DNA of 22,632 bases from the NCBI GenBank assembly GCA_036496265.1, contig DASXLL010000190.1:1-22632 (forward strand), in the 5' to 3' direction. The stretch comes from CAYLLN01 sp036496265 (lineage in GTDB: Bacteria > Planctomycetota > Planctomycetia > Pirellulales > Pirellulaceae). The translations under genes were made by a program, and so were the position numbers. A model generated the notes under the pieces. That model did not search any database, was not told the origin of the DNA, and was given only the letters and a program-made list of their open reading frames with translations. Positions 7,612-14,794 of this stretch are shown piece by piece; within the stretch, counting starts at the first letter, position 1, and each line of letters opens with the position of its first letter.

Positions 7612-9048
7612 TTAGAGTGGCAACGTCAGAGTGAACAGCGATCCCTTATTGAGCTCACTGGTGACGGACAGCTTGCCGCCGTGCAGCCGGGCAACCTCCT
7701 GCGAGAATGCCAGGCCCAGGCCGCTGCCGGTGATTTCGCGGACGCGCGAATCGCTGCTGCGGAAGAATTTTTGGAACAGCCGCGGCAGCTCCTCAGCGGA
7801 AATGCCGATACCCGTGTCTTCGATGAGGAAACGAATCTGATTGTGGTCCGGCTCGATGCGAAAATGGACGCGGCCATCGTCGGGCGTGTATTTGATGGCG
7901 TTGCCGAGCAGGTTGACGAGCGCTGCGGAGAGCTTGTCTTTATCGACCGAGATTTTCGGGCATTTCGGCGGCAGGTGGCAGTCGAGCCGCTGGCGTTTTT
8001 GCGTTGCTTGCGGTGAAACATGGTTGACGATCTCTTCCACCAGCCGTTCAACGTCGGTTTCGTGCCGCACGATCGCGAACGAACCGGTCTCCATCTGGCT
8101 GATATTCAAGAGATCGTTGATGAAGCGGCCGAGGCGCGTCGCTTCGCCGTTGATGATGTTGTAAAAGTCTTTTTGCTGGTCGAGGGGAATTTCGTCTTGG
8201 GTCGCGAGCAGTTCGGAATAGGCCCGAATGTTGGCCAGCGGCGTGCGCAACTCGTGAGTGGCGGTGAAGACAAACTGATTGCGCATTTCCTCGGCGAGGC
8301 GCTGCTGCGTGATGTCGCGGATGGTCCAAATCGACTGGCTGTCGTCGGTCGTATTGCCCACCAGCGGCGTGCGGCTGATGCGCCAGACACCGGCTGCAAG
8401 GTCGGCGCCCTTTTTCAGCTCGCAGGAGAACGCGACGGGACCGCTGGCTAACTGATGAAGCTGCTGCACGGCTTCGGCCGGCAGAACGGCTTCCAGGAGG
8501 GTCAAAATGTTCTTGGCGGGCGAAAGTTGATCGGTCGTCAAGCGCAATAACGCGCGGGCGCTGTTGTTGGCAAGGATTACGTTTTGGCGGCGATCGGACA
8601 CAGCCAGGCCGTCGGGCAGGCTGTTGAAAAGTGATTCCCAGCGCTCTAGCTCGATGGTCGAGCCGAAATTGCTCATGCGCGATTCAAGACCCGAGATCGT
8701 CTGCTGATTGCGAATCTGCTGGACGAGGTTGTTCCAGGCGCGGGCGATGGGTGACGATTCGGGTAGCGTTTGTAACGTTTGTTCCAGCGGGCCCGAGACA
8801 AAGGCCGCGCCGTGGAGCTGCTCTTCGATGAGAGTGTTGAGACGGGCGGTTCGGCTGAGAACAATGGCACCGACGCCCAGCAGAACCAGCGGGGCGATGA
8901 TCGTGAAGAGCGACGCGTCGAGCAGGCTGCCGCGCATCGCCAGGTACATCATCACCGTGATGCACACAAAGAGCCCGGCGAGGGCGAACATCAGGTATTG
9001 GCCAATGAGTCGCCGGGTGAGCGACAGCCCCGCACTGGACAACGCCAT
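7612..9048 (-). CDS. PAS-containing membrane sensor histidine kinase
   Basis: A 478-residue histidine kinase. Two adjacent membrane helices (about residues 13-36 and 42-64) with almost no periplasmic loop suggest it senses an intramembrane or cytoplasmic signal. A PAS domain follows (about 130-240, including LPDGLAVSDRRQNVILANNS), then the dimerisation domain with phospho-acceptor His265 (ATHELRTPLANIRAY) and a HATPase domain with N box (NLLGNAIKYTPDDG), G1 (DTGIGISAEELPRLFQKFF) and G2 (GSGLGLAFSQE). No response regulator is adjacent. A GGAGGG ribosome-binding site lies 7 bases before the ATG. The gene is 79 bases downstream of the pilin and 16 bases before the STAS gene, so it probably belongs to the pilus operon. 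Confidence 0.95.
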   Translation of the reverse strand: MALSSAGLSLTRRLIGQYLMFALAGLFVCITVMMYLAMRGSLLDASLFTIIAPLVLLGVGAIVLSRTARLNTLIEEQLHGAAFVSGPLEQTLQTLPESSPIARAWNNLVQQIRNQQTISGLESRMSNFGSTIELERWESLFNSLPDGLAVSDRRQNVILANNSARALLRLTTDQLSPAKNILTLLEAVLPAEAVQQLHQLASGPVAFSCELKKGADLAAGVWRISRTPLVGNTTDDSQSIWTIRDITQQRLAEEMRNQFVFTATHELRTPLANIRAYSELLATQDEIPLDQQKDFYNIINGEATRLGRFINDLLNISQMETGSFAIVRHETDVERLVEEIVNHVSPQATQKRQRLDCHLPPKCPKISVDKDKLSAALVNLLGNAIKYTPDDGRVHFRIEPDHNQIRFLIEDTGIGISAEELPRLFQKFFRSSDSRVREITGSGLGLAFSQEVARLHGGKLSVTSELNKGSLFTLTLPL

Positions 9049-9127
9049 GACATGACCCTCCGGACAATACGCCAGATAAACGGTTCCTCCGCGCGACCGG
9101 AGCCGAGAAGCAATCGAGACTTAGCAG

Positions 9128-9613
9128 TTAGTAAAGGTATAGGGCCTGGGTGGCCCCACTTGGCTGCGAAGCGTCATTGATATAGATCCCGCCTGTGGTG
9201 GCGTCATATTGCCAGCCGGCGCCACCGGCGACTGCAGCGGATGGTGGTGTGCCGGCGGCTGCTACGGCAACGATGGAATTACTGGTACTCGTATTGGCGT
9301 TCGTCCCGACCGTAACCGCCGGGAACGTCTGAGTCCGCAAATACTGCATGATGCCGTTAGTCCCGTTAGAAGCGGTCGAATTCAGGTTGGCCAGCGATGG
9401 AAAGCTGCTGTTATTCACGCGGTACGTGTCAATGGCCGTGCGTAGGACGGTCAGGGATTGCAGCGTGCCATTCAGCTTGGCACTGTCCGACTGGCCAACG
9501 AACTTGGGCAGGGCCACGGCGGCCAGAATGCCCAGGATCAACACGACGACGACGAGCTCGATGAGCGTAAACCCGCGACGGATGGACCTCAGCTTTTTCG
9601 ATGCATTCTTCAT
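9128..9613 (-). CDS. Major pseudopilin / type IV pilin (GspG-like)
   Basis: A 161-residue prepilin. A basic leader (KNASKKLRSIRRG) precedes the class III cleavage motif G|FTLIELVVVVLILGILAA, with Glu at mature position 5, followed by the long N-terminal helix and a C-terminal beta domain ending GGIYINDASQ and ATQALYLY. It would be processed and N-methylated by a prepilin peptidase not found in this window. The ATG at 9613 was chosen over two upstream starts because it gives a normal short leader. It is the first gene of the presumed operon leading to the kinase, STAS and pil genes, the usual place for an abundant subunit. Spacing to the kinase is 79 bases. Confidence 0.93.
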   Translation of the reverse strand: MKNASKKLRSIRRGFTLIELVVVVLILGILAAVALPKFVGQSDSAKLNGTLQSLTVLRTAIDTYRVNNSSFPSLANLNSTASNGTNGIMQYLRTQTFPAVTVGTNANTSTSNSIVAVAAAGTPPSAAVAGGAGWQYDATTGGIYINDASQPSGATQALYLY

Positions 9614-10103
9614 GGCAGCTTTACCCGTGATCTCGACTAACCGAATTCGTTTCCCTTGATTTGTCATCCGGCAAGCGCGAGGGCTAAACCGGAAGTAATC
9701 GCTGGCAGCTTTTGGCTGCAAACAACAAATAGGTTGCAATTGGGCTGCGTCAAAATTGCGCTAAGACGCTTTTTAATCAGGCCCCTAAATGGACTAGTCG
9801 AGTGTACGGCAGCAAGCGATTGGTGGGCCGCTTATGCCGGTTGTGAGGTTTATCGGATCGCAAGAGCGGGCCTGAAGGTTGCTTTGGGCGGGGCGGCGTG
9901 AAGCGAAAATGCGACATGTCGCGAGGGTGCAACGCGGATCGGGCGAAACGACGACGCTCGGAGTCGGCCGGAATTCGCCGAAAGTCACGTTGTCGTATGG
10001 CGTTGCAGCTTGTCGCACGATTTGCGGCGTCCAATCGGGCACACGGCTCGCTTGAAGACGGGTTTACGATTCGTTCCGCAACCGTTTTGCCGGCGCCCGC
10101 TGC
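9614..10103. other. Divergent intergenic region upstream of the pilin
   Basis: This separates the minus-strand pilin from the plus-strand gene at 10104 and must hold promoters for both. Frames in it have no recognisable protein features. The stretch 9710-9775 is relatively A/T-rich and contains GCAGCTTTTGGCTGC, a small inverted repeat that could be an operator or part of a 5' leader. I could not identify a convincing sigma-70 or sigma-54 promoter. Confidence 0.4.
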
Positions 10104-11021
10104 ATGTTTGGGAAGCTAATCAGTCGCACCGAGTTATTCGCCGCGCTGGCCATCGGCTTTTTCAGCCTGAGCGCAGTGGCCGGCGAACCCGTCACCGTGG
10201 AGTTGCAAAACGGCCACGTCGTGCAGGGCGAGACGGATGAGCAGACGGATGACGTGCGGCTGTGGCTAAGGCGCGAAGCGGATGGAGTGCAACTGGCTAG
10301 TGGATTTCCGTGGGATCAAGTGCGGCAAGTAACGAGTGGTGATCGGGTTTTGCCCGGACGCGAGTTTTTTGCGGCTGCACTGGGCACAAAGTCTGCCGGC
10401 AAGACTTATCAGGAGCTGCCGTATGCCTCGCGCGGGGCTGAGCCGGTTCAATCCGCGAGCGCCGAAGCGGAAATACCGGCAAAATCGGTTAGTGAGCAGT
10501 TCCATCGGAAGGCGGTGGAGCGGCGGGTAAAGTCGCTGTATATCGAGGCGTATTTGGCGCAGTGGGACGGCGATCCGCAGACGGATGGGTTGCGGGTATT
10601 TGTGTATCCGCTTTCGGCTGATGGCGAACTGGTGCCGGTGAATGGGCAGATTGATTTGTTTCTATTGGGTGAGATCGAACGGGCGACGGGAGTGGTGGGT
10701 AATCCGACGATGCCGCAATTTCGCGAGCTGGAGCGCGGCAGTCAACTCGTGAAAGCCGGCGATTTTTCGCGCGGCGCGGCGATGTATCAATTGCCGTTCC
10801 GGCAATTCCATCCGGATTTCTATTTCGATGTGGCGCGGCAGGCGCTGCTGCACGCGCGGCTGGGCGTGCCGGGGCAAGGCGTGTTTATGGCGTCGGATGC
10901 GAATGTGCAAATGCGGGGCTTCAGCCGGATTCGCGATGAGCTGCAGATGAAATCACCGCAGCGGTTTTTCCCACAGGAAAACGCGATCGAGCGGCCAGGG
11001 ATCATGCTGCCGCAGTATTGA
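10104..11021 (+). CDS. Exported protein of unknown function
   Basis: A 305-residue protein with a signal-peptide-like start (lysine/arginine, then LFAALAIGFFSLSAVAGEP, probable cleavage after AVA-G). An early segment (VTVELQNGHVVQGETDEQ, then RLWLRREADGVQLASGFPWD) looks like a small beta domain, of the type seen in planctomycete proteins that handle a surface or ligand; the middle includes VFVYPLSADGELVPVNGQID. I recognise no catalytic motif. It is the only sizeable plus-strand gene in the pilus region, lying divergently from the pilin and ending 12 bases before the convergent end of the small basic protein. A role in pilus function is suggested only by position. The ATG has no strong ribosome-binding site. 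Confidence 0.8.
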   Translation: MFGKLISRTELFAALAIGFFSLSAVAGEPVTVELQNGHVVQGETDEQTDDVRLWLRREADGVQLASGFPWDQVRQVTSGDRVLPGREFFAAALGTKSAGKTYQELPYASRGAEPVQSASAEAEIPAKSVSEQFHRKAVERRVKSLYIEAYLAQWDGDPQTDGLRVFVYPLSADGELVPVNGQIDLFLLGEIERATGVVGNPTMPQFRELERGSQLVKAGDFSRGAAMYQLPFRQFHPDFYFDVARQALLHARLGVPGQGVFMASDANVQMRGFSRIRDELQMKSPQRFFPQENAIERPGIMLPQY

Positions 11022-11033
11022 GCCGGTTTTGCT

Positions 11034-11225
11034 TTACGCTCGGCGCGATTTGGCCGGCTTGGTCTGGCGACGGCTGGATTTGCGGCGGTCGATGCTAGAC
11101 GGCCGTTTTTCATCCGCGGCGGCGACTGCCGATTTGGCGCTGTCTTGCTTGCGGCGGCCGCCGGCGCTTTGACGTTTTTCCAGCAAGTGCTGGAGATGCT
11201 TGGGCAACGTGGGGTCGAATGGCAT
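11034..11225 (-). CDS. Small, very basic 63-residue protein after the secretin
   Basis: A 63-residue protein with start MPFDPTLPKHLQHLLEKR and then a tail made almost entirely of Arg, Lys, Ser, Ala and Asp, ending KSSRRQTKPAKSRRA. No membrane segment is visible. AAGGA lies 8 bases before the ATG at 11225, and the gap to the secretin stop is only 19 bases, which argues for a true co-transcribed gene. I have a general recollection of similar short DPxLPxHLQHLxEKR proteins in planctomycetes, but no named family. The basic tail might bind nucleic acid or an acidic surface (inference). Longer forms of this frame run inside the secretin gene and are not credible. Confidence 0.65.
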   Translation of the reverse strand: MPFDPTLPKHLQHLLEKRQSAGGRRKQDSAKSAVAAADEKRPSSIDRRKSSRRQTKPAKSRRA

Positions 11226-11244
11226 GTGCGTGGTCCTTGCGGCG

Positions 11245-13242
11245 TTACGGCGCGGCCGATGGTTGGCCGGCGGGAGGGGGTAATGTGTCGAGTTGGCCGT
11301 TGGGCGTGGCAATGGGCTCGCCAGGAGGCGGCAACGGGGGGCCGGGCGGCGGGCCATAGCAGGGATAGTCGCGCGGAAGCGGCGGCAATTCCATTTTTTG
11401 AGGCCGAGTTTGCGGCAGGTCGGGTTCCCACTGGCGGCGATCGACGCGCAACAGCGGGCCATCGACGATTGGCGTGTGGACGCGTTGGATTCGCGTTTGG
11501 TCTGGTTCGCGCGTGCCGGGAATCGGCGAGACGATGCGCGGCACCAAAGCGATGATGATTTCGGTCTTCTGCCGCTGGATCGCCACGCGGCGGAAAATCC
11601 AGCCGATGTATTTGAGGTCGCCCAGGATGGGAATCTTGCTGATCAGCTCGTTGTCGCTTTCCTTGATCAGGCCACCCAGAATGATCGCTTCGCCATCGCA
11701 GAGCAGGACGTTGGTATCGACTTCGGTCGTGTTGCTATTGGGCAAGCCGGAGGTGGCATCAATCGTGCCGTCCGAGACCGAGGGCTTGACCTTCATCATG
11801 ATTTGATTGTCTTGCGTGATGTTCGGCGTCACTTTCAGGATCACGCCGGTGTCGAGAAACTGGACGTTTTGCAGCGTGGAGGTTTGCGTTTGCTGCAGCG
11901 TCTTGTAGCCAAGCTTTTGGCCGATTTGAATCGTGGCCATCTGGCCGTTGAGCACGGTGACTTTGGGCGTCGCGAGGGTTTTGGCGTCGGTCGTGGCGTA
12001 TAAAAATTCGAGTAGGCCCGTGAGATCGGTGCCGTTGACATGGACGAGCGCTGCGGGCGTCGCTGTGCTGTTGGCGAGGCCGACGGATTCGAAAATGATC
12101 TGCGAGCCGGCGAGGCGGGCCAGCGTGTGGAAGTTCACGCCGTGGCGATAGTCGTCTTTGAGCGTGACTTCGAGGACTTGGGCCTCGACGACGACCTGCA
12201 TCGGCGGAATATCGATTTGCGCCACAAACTCGGCGATGCGATTCAGGGATTGGGGCAAATCCTCGACAATGAGCTGATCGACGGTTCTCCGCTGATCGGT
12301 CGGCAGACTCTGATTGGTAAAGCTCTGGCCGACGGGCGACAGCAGACCCTTGACGACTTTATCGACGTCGATCGACGACACGTAGTTCAGCATGAAGACT
12401 TGCACGCGGCGGTCTTGCAACGACGGCGCCATTTTCTTGCTCGCATCGACCGCGGTGACCGTGATGATGTTGTTTTGGCGGGCCCAGGTGTAGCCGTTGA
12501 CGAGGGTGATCGCGTCGAGGGCGTCTTCCAGCGAGACGTCGGTAAGTTTGACGCTGATGTGCTGCTCGAGCTCGGTGCCCGCGACGATGTTGAGGCCGTG
12601 CTGCTCGGCCAAGAGGCCGAGGACGGCGTCCATCGGCGCGTCTTTGGCGGTGAGCGAAATCCGCTCCTGGTCGCGATTGAGTTGGATGCGCTCGTTAATC
12701 GCCGGGTCGCCGACAGGAATGCGAATGACGCGGGTGGGTTCGGGCGGCTGCGAACCATCGGGTTCGGCGAGCGGCTGCGTGGCCTGGGCCAGGGTCACTG
12801 TCGGCCGGCCGCCAGGAGGAAGTCGGCTGCTGGCAAGGTTGGCGCGCGACGCGGGCAAGTATCCGAGGGGTGCTGGCTGCTGGAAGCGCGAGTCGGAGGC
12901 GAATTGAACCGGCTGGTAGGCAGCGGCGGGCCCGAAGCGGTCTTCGACGACCGAGTGGGGCAGCTTGTTGGCGCTGTCGGCGATTAGTGGTCCGGCGGGT
13001 GCTAGATCGGGGCGCCAGACAACAGGAGCTGGCGACAGTGGGCCGCGGGGCGAATAGTACGGGTCGTGATCGGTGGGTGGCGGCGGATTTCCGGCGACGT
13101 TGACAGTGCCAGGACTCGTGGGAACTGTGCTGGGCTTGTTGGTGGCACAGCCGCTGAGCGCGCAGAGTATGGCCACGAGCAGCGAGCCGATGGGGCCCGT
13201 TGACAATCGCGTAAACGCAAGATTTGGCGCTAGAAAACGCAA
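11245..13242 (-). CDS. gspD: GspD/PilQ-type secretin, lipoprotein
   Basis: A secretin of 665 residues from the start used here. The N-terminal signal ends in a lipobox (LSGC), so it is probably lipidated for outer-membrane targeting. A Pro-rich linker follows, then an STN/N0-like domain (LTAKDAPMDAVLGLLAEQHG), a secretin N domain (VQVFMLNYVSSIDVDKVVKG), and the C-terminal secretin barrel domain (ATPKVTVLNGQMATIQIGQK, GVILKVTPNI, EAIILGGLIKESD, IPILGDLKYIGWIFR). The C-tail is Pro-rich. It forms the outer-membrane gate for the filament. The longest frame begins at a GTG (13311) inside an interspersed repeat; TTG at 13242, with GGAAAA about 8 bases upstream, is a better start but remains uncertain. 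It is not adjacent to the pilM-P genes. Confidence 0.93.
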   Translation of the reverse strand: MRFLAPNLAFTRLSTGPIGSLLVAILCALSGCATNKPSTVPTSPGTVNVAGNPPPPTDHDPYYSPRGPLSPAPVVWRPDLAPAGPLIADSANKLPHSVVEDRFGPAAAYQPVQFASDSRFQQPAPLGYLPASRANLASSRLPPGGRPTVTLAQATQPLAEPDGSQPPEPTRVIRIPVGDPAINERIQLNRDQERISLTAKDAPMDAVLGLLAEQHGLNIVAGTELEQHISVKLTDVSLEDALDAITLVNGYTWARQNNIITVTAVDASKKMAPSLQDRRVQVFMLNYVSSIDVDKVVKGLLSPVGQSFTNQSLPTDQRRTVDQLIVEDLPQSLNRIAEFVAQIDIPPMQVVVEAQVLEVTLKDDYRHGVNFHTLARLAGSQIIFESVGLANSTATPAALVHVNGTDLTGLLEFLYATTDAKTLATPKVTVLNGQMATIQIGQKLGYKTLQQTQTSTLQNVQFLDTGVILKVTPNITQDNQIMMKVKPSVSDGTIDATSGLPNSNTTEVDTNVLLCDGEAIILGGLIKESDNELISKIPILGDLKYIGWIFRRVAIQRQKTEIIIALVPRIVSPIPGTREPDQTRIQRVHTPIVDGPLLRVDRRQWEPDLPQTRPQKMELPPLPRDYPCYGPPPGPPLPPPGEPIATPNGQLDTLPPPAGQPSAAP

Positions 13243-13292
13243 CGTGGCTTTTCCGTGGTACAAGGCAAGAGCAGCGAAGCCGCCTAATATGT

Positions 13293-13373
13293 TGAAAAAG
13301 GGGACAGGCACCTCGCGTGACGACTTTTCGTAGCGATGCTGTCTGTTCAGCTCGGAGCCAGTCCCCTTTTTCA
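13293..13373. repeat. REP-like palindromic element upstream of the secretin
   Basis: Left arm TGAAAAAGGGGACAGG (13293-13308) and right arm CCAGTCCCCTTTTTCA (13358-13373) are inverted repeats with one mismatch; the inner sequences also pair imperfectly. This element type, with a GGGGACAGGCAC core, is familiar from many bacterial genomes, including planctomycetes, where related palindromes are associated with RAYT-type transposases; no such transposase gene is in this window. It overlaps the longest possible 5' end of the secretin frame. Confidence 0.75.
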
Positions 13374-13711
13374 GCGGCTGCTATGGCGGGTGCGGCGACT
13401 TGTGACCCGCGAAGAGTGCTAGCAAGCGGGTCGGTCCGGACTAGTCGCGCGCAATCGCTAATCTTGCCCTTCTAGGTAGCATCGGAATATCCCGCCGGGT
13501 CCATCACGAAAATCGGGTTGTGATGTACTGGCAGGTGGACAGTCGGTATCTGCAAATTGGTGGGCGGCGGAGATGGGGAAAGGGAGCGGGTTCGGCGAAA
13601 ACGCTGGTAGCAAGGTGGTGTTTTGCGCGAGCATGCTTTGGAGGGGAGGAGACCGCCAGGCATATGCACGGATGCGGAGTTTTTGGAGGCGATGATTTTG
13701 ACTGAAGTGAC

Positions 13712-13759
13712 TTATCCACAAGCAGTTGCGCAATTTTCGTTCGTCGCAGATTATGCACG
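13712..13759. other. Pair of DnaA-box-like sites
   Basis: TTATCCACA at 13712-13720 is a perfect match to the classical DnaA box; TTATGCACG at 13751-13759 differs from consensus TTATNCACA only in its last base. They lie 39 bases apart in the same orientation within a relatively A/T-rich part of the intergenic region. Two sites do not make an origin, and no dnaA, dnaN or gyrase gene is in the window; they could be chance or DnaA-regulated sites. Confidence 0.25.
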
Positions 13760-13930
13760 ATATGCATGAGTGGGCGGCGTGATGGTTTTTGGAAAAAGTT
13801 GCGGGAGACGCGAGACGGCAAGTGAGATTCGGCCACTAGGGTACAAGTGTATATTATACGCGGTGACCGCGTTAAAGCCGGGGAAGATGGGGCATTGGGG
13901 GAGAAGAATGCCGCAGAGCGGCGGGCAGGA

Positions 13931-13956
13931 CGTTCCCCACACAGAGCGTGGGAACG
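13931..13956. repeat. Palindromic repeat of the GTTCCCACGC family
   Basis: Arms CGTTCCC-CAC and GTGGGAACG surround ACAGA-like loop sequence. A second, more perfect copy lies at 16680-16704. This palindrome is a frequently seen interspersed bacterial repeat. Confidence 0.7.
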
Positions 13957-14105
13957 CGGTTAAGGGCGAGCGGCTAAGTAAGCGATTCGTGATGGTCTGA
14001 CGGTCGTGCGAAGGTCTGCAAATTGCATTTGTCAGGAAGCGAATAACCGGATTGCGGCAATATGGGAATGATCAAAAGGTGAGCCGGGTCGATAAAGGGT
14101 TACTG

Positions 14106-14414
14106 ATGTACTACGTCTGCGAATATGCCGACGATCGGCCGCTAAGGTTCCTGGCGGGCCCGTATGAGACGGAAGGCGAGGCTGTGGCCGCGTCTGGGGC
14201 CTATGAAGCAGATCACCCCGAATTCCGGATGATGACGTCGGTTTGGACGTGCCGGGCGGGGCGAGAAGATGTTAGTCGTCGCTGCGATCCGGCTGCCGCT
14301 TCCAGCCGTGCCGAATCAGCATCTCCATTACCTGCTCTGTCACCCGTTCCACATCTTCCAGCTCCCAGCCGGATTCTCGCGACAGGTTCCTATTCTCCTG
14401 ACTCAGCACGCTAA
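14106..14414 (+). CDS. Small hypothetical protein, tail overlaps next gene
   Basis: A 102-residue protein from the ATG at 14106, chosen because AAAGGG lies 6 bases upstream; longer forms have no ribosome-binding site. The first half (MYYVCEYADDRPLRFLAGPY, then ETEGEAVAASGAYEADHPEF) looks like a compact soluble domain of unknown function. The second half (after about residue 56) is Pro/Ser/Ala-rich and low complexity, and lies antisense to the gene at 14272-14490. A stop just after residue 56 exists in another frame, so the gene may originally have ended there and been extended by a frameshift. No family recognised. Confidence 0.5.
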   Translation: MYYVCEYADDRPLRFLAGPYETEGEAVAASGAYEADHPEFRMMTSVWTCRAGREDVSRRCDPAAASSRAESASPLPALSPVPHLPAPSRILATGSYSPDSAR

Positions 14415-14490
14415 GCGGCGTGTGGGAAATCTTGGCCCGGTCGTAGATTTCGCGGGCTGTGGCTGCAATTTCTGCGGGCGATCTCCCCAT
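14272..14490 (-). CDS. Small hypothetical helical protein
   Basis: A 72-residue protein (start MGRSPAEIAATAREIYDRAK) that appears mostly helical and amphipathic with balanced charges, without a signal peptide or membrane segment. AAAGGA lies 8 bases before the ATG at 14490, good support for translation. Its 3' half overlaps the plus-strand small gene by about 140 bases in antisense orientation. No known domain was recognised, and its neighbours do not suggest a function. Confidence 0.6.
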   Translation of the reverse strand: MGRSPAEIAATAREIYDRAKISHTPLSVLSQENRNLSRESGWELEDVERVTEQVMEMLIRHGWKRQPDRSDD

Positions 14491-14794
14491 GGAGTCGGTC
14501 CTTTCTAGCAGCAGGTCCGTTAGAGTAGTCGACGAGTGGGAGCCGTCAAGCAGAGGGCGGGTTGTCGTTAGCTAGCGGACGAGGCAGGAGCCTCGGGGAA
14601 GTGCATTCCGAGGGAAGACCCTCGGAACGAGATTTGAGAACTGCCAATGGACAATCGATTTGCGGCTCAGACCGGCGAAGGGCCTCGCCGGCCTACTTTC
14701 GAAAACTGCGTGGCCCCGTCAAGCGATGGACCCTTACCCCAACCCTCTCCCAGAAGGTGAGGGAATTATCGCCAGGAGGCCCGAGGGCGCGGGT
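14491..14794. repeat. Island of short palindromic repeats downstream of the prepilin operon
   Basis: About 300 bases without a gene. Perfect or near-perfect hairpins: CGAGGC-AGGA-GCCTCG (14580-14595), TTCCGAGGG-AAGA-CCCTCGGAA (14606-14627), CCGGCGA-AGGGCC-TCGCCGG (about 14673-14692), and an element with CCCTCTCC-CAGAA-GGTGAGGG (about 14731-14764). The stems differ but loops often share a GGA or GA core, and several are followed by an ACGAG-type sequence. One of them may serve as terminator for the operon ending at 14795. Confidence 0.7.

Larger units (their letters stand above)
13374..14105. other. Non-coding stretch with several signals
   Basis: No convincing gene was seen. It holds a hairpin (GACCCGC at 13404-13410 with GCGGGTC at 13426-13432), two DnaA-box-like sites (13712 and 13751), a TATATTATA stretch (about 13849-13858) directly followed by the palindrome CGCGGTGACCGCG (13859-13871) that may be a promoter with an operator, and a palindromic repeat (13931-13956). 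The minus-strand frames of 91-110 residues in the first half have low-complexity, Pro/Arg-rich composition and no domain, and were rejected. Confidence 0.45.

Noticed and set aside
11293..12003. Plus-strand open frame of 236 residues
   Set aside because: Antisense to the secretin C-terminal domain; shadow composition.
12040..12987. Plus-strand open frame of 315 residues
   Set aside because: It is antisense to the secretin gene, whose domains are unmistakable; the frame has Asp/Gly/Arg-rich shadow composition and no domain.
13309..13311. GTG start for the secretin
   Set aside because: The codon lies inside an interspersed palindromic repeat, and the resulting N-terminus would delay the lipoprotein signal by 23 residues; TTG at 13242 is preferred.
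13504..13836. Minus-strand open frame of 110 residues
   Set aside because: No ribosome-binding site, no domain, low-complexity Pro/Ser/Arg composition; two DnaA-box-like sites fall within it.
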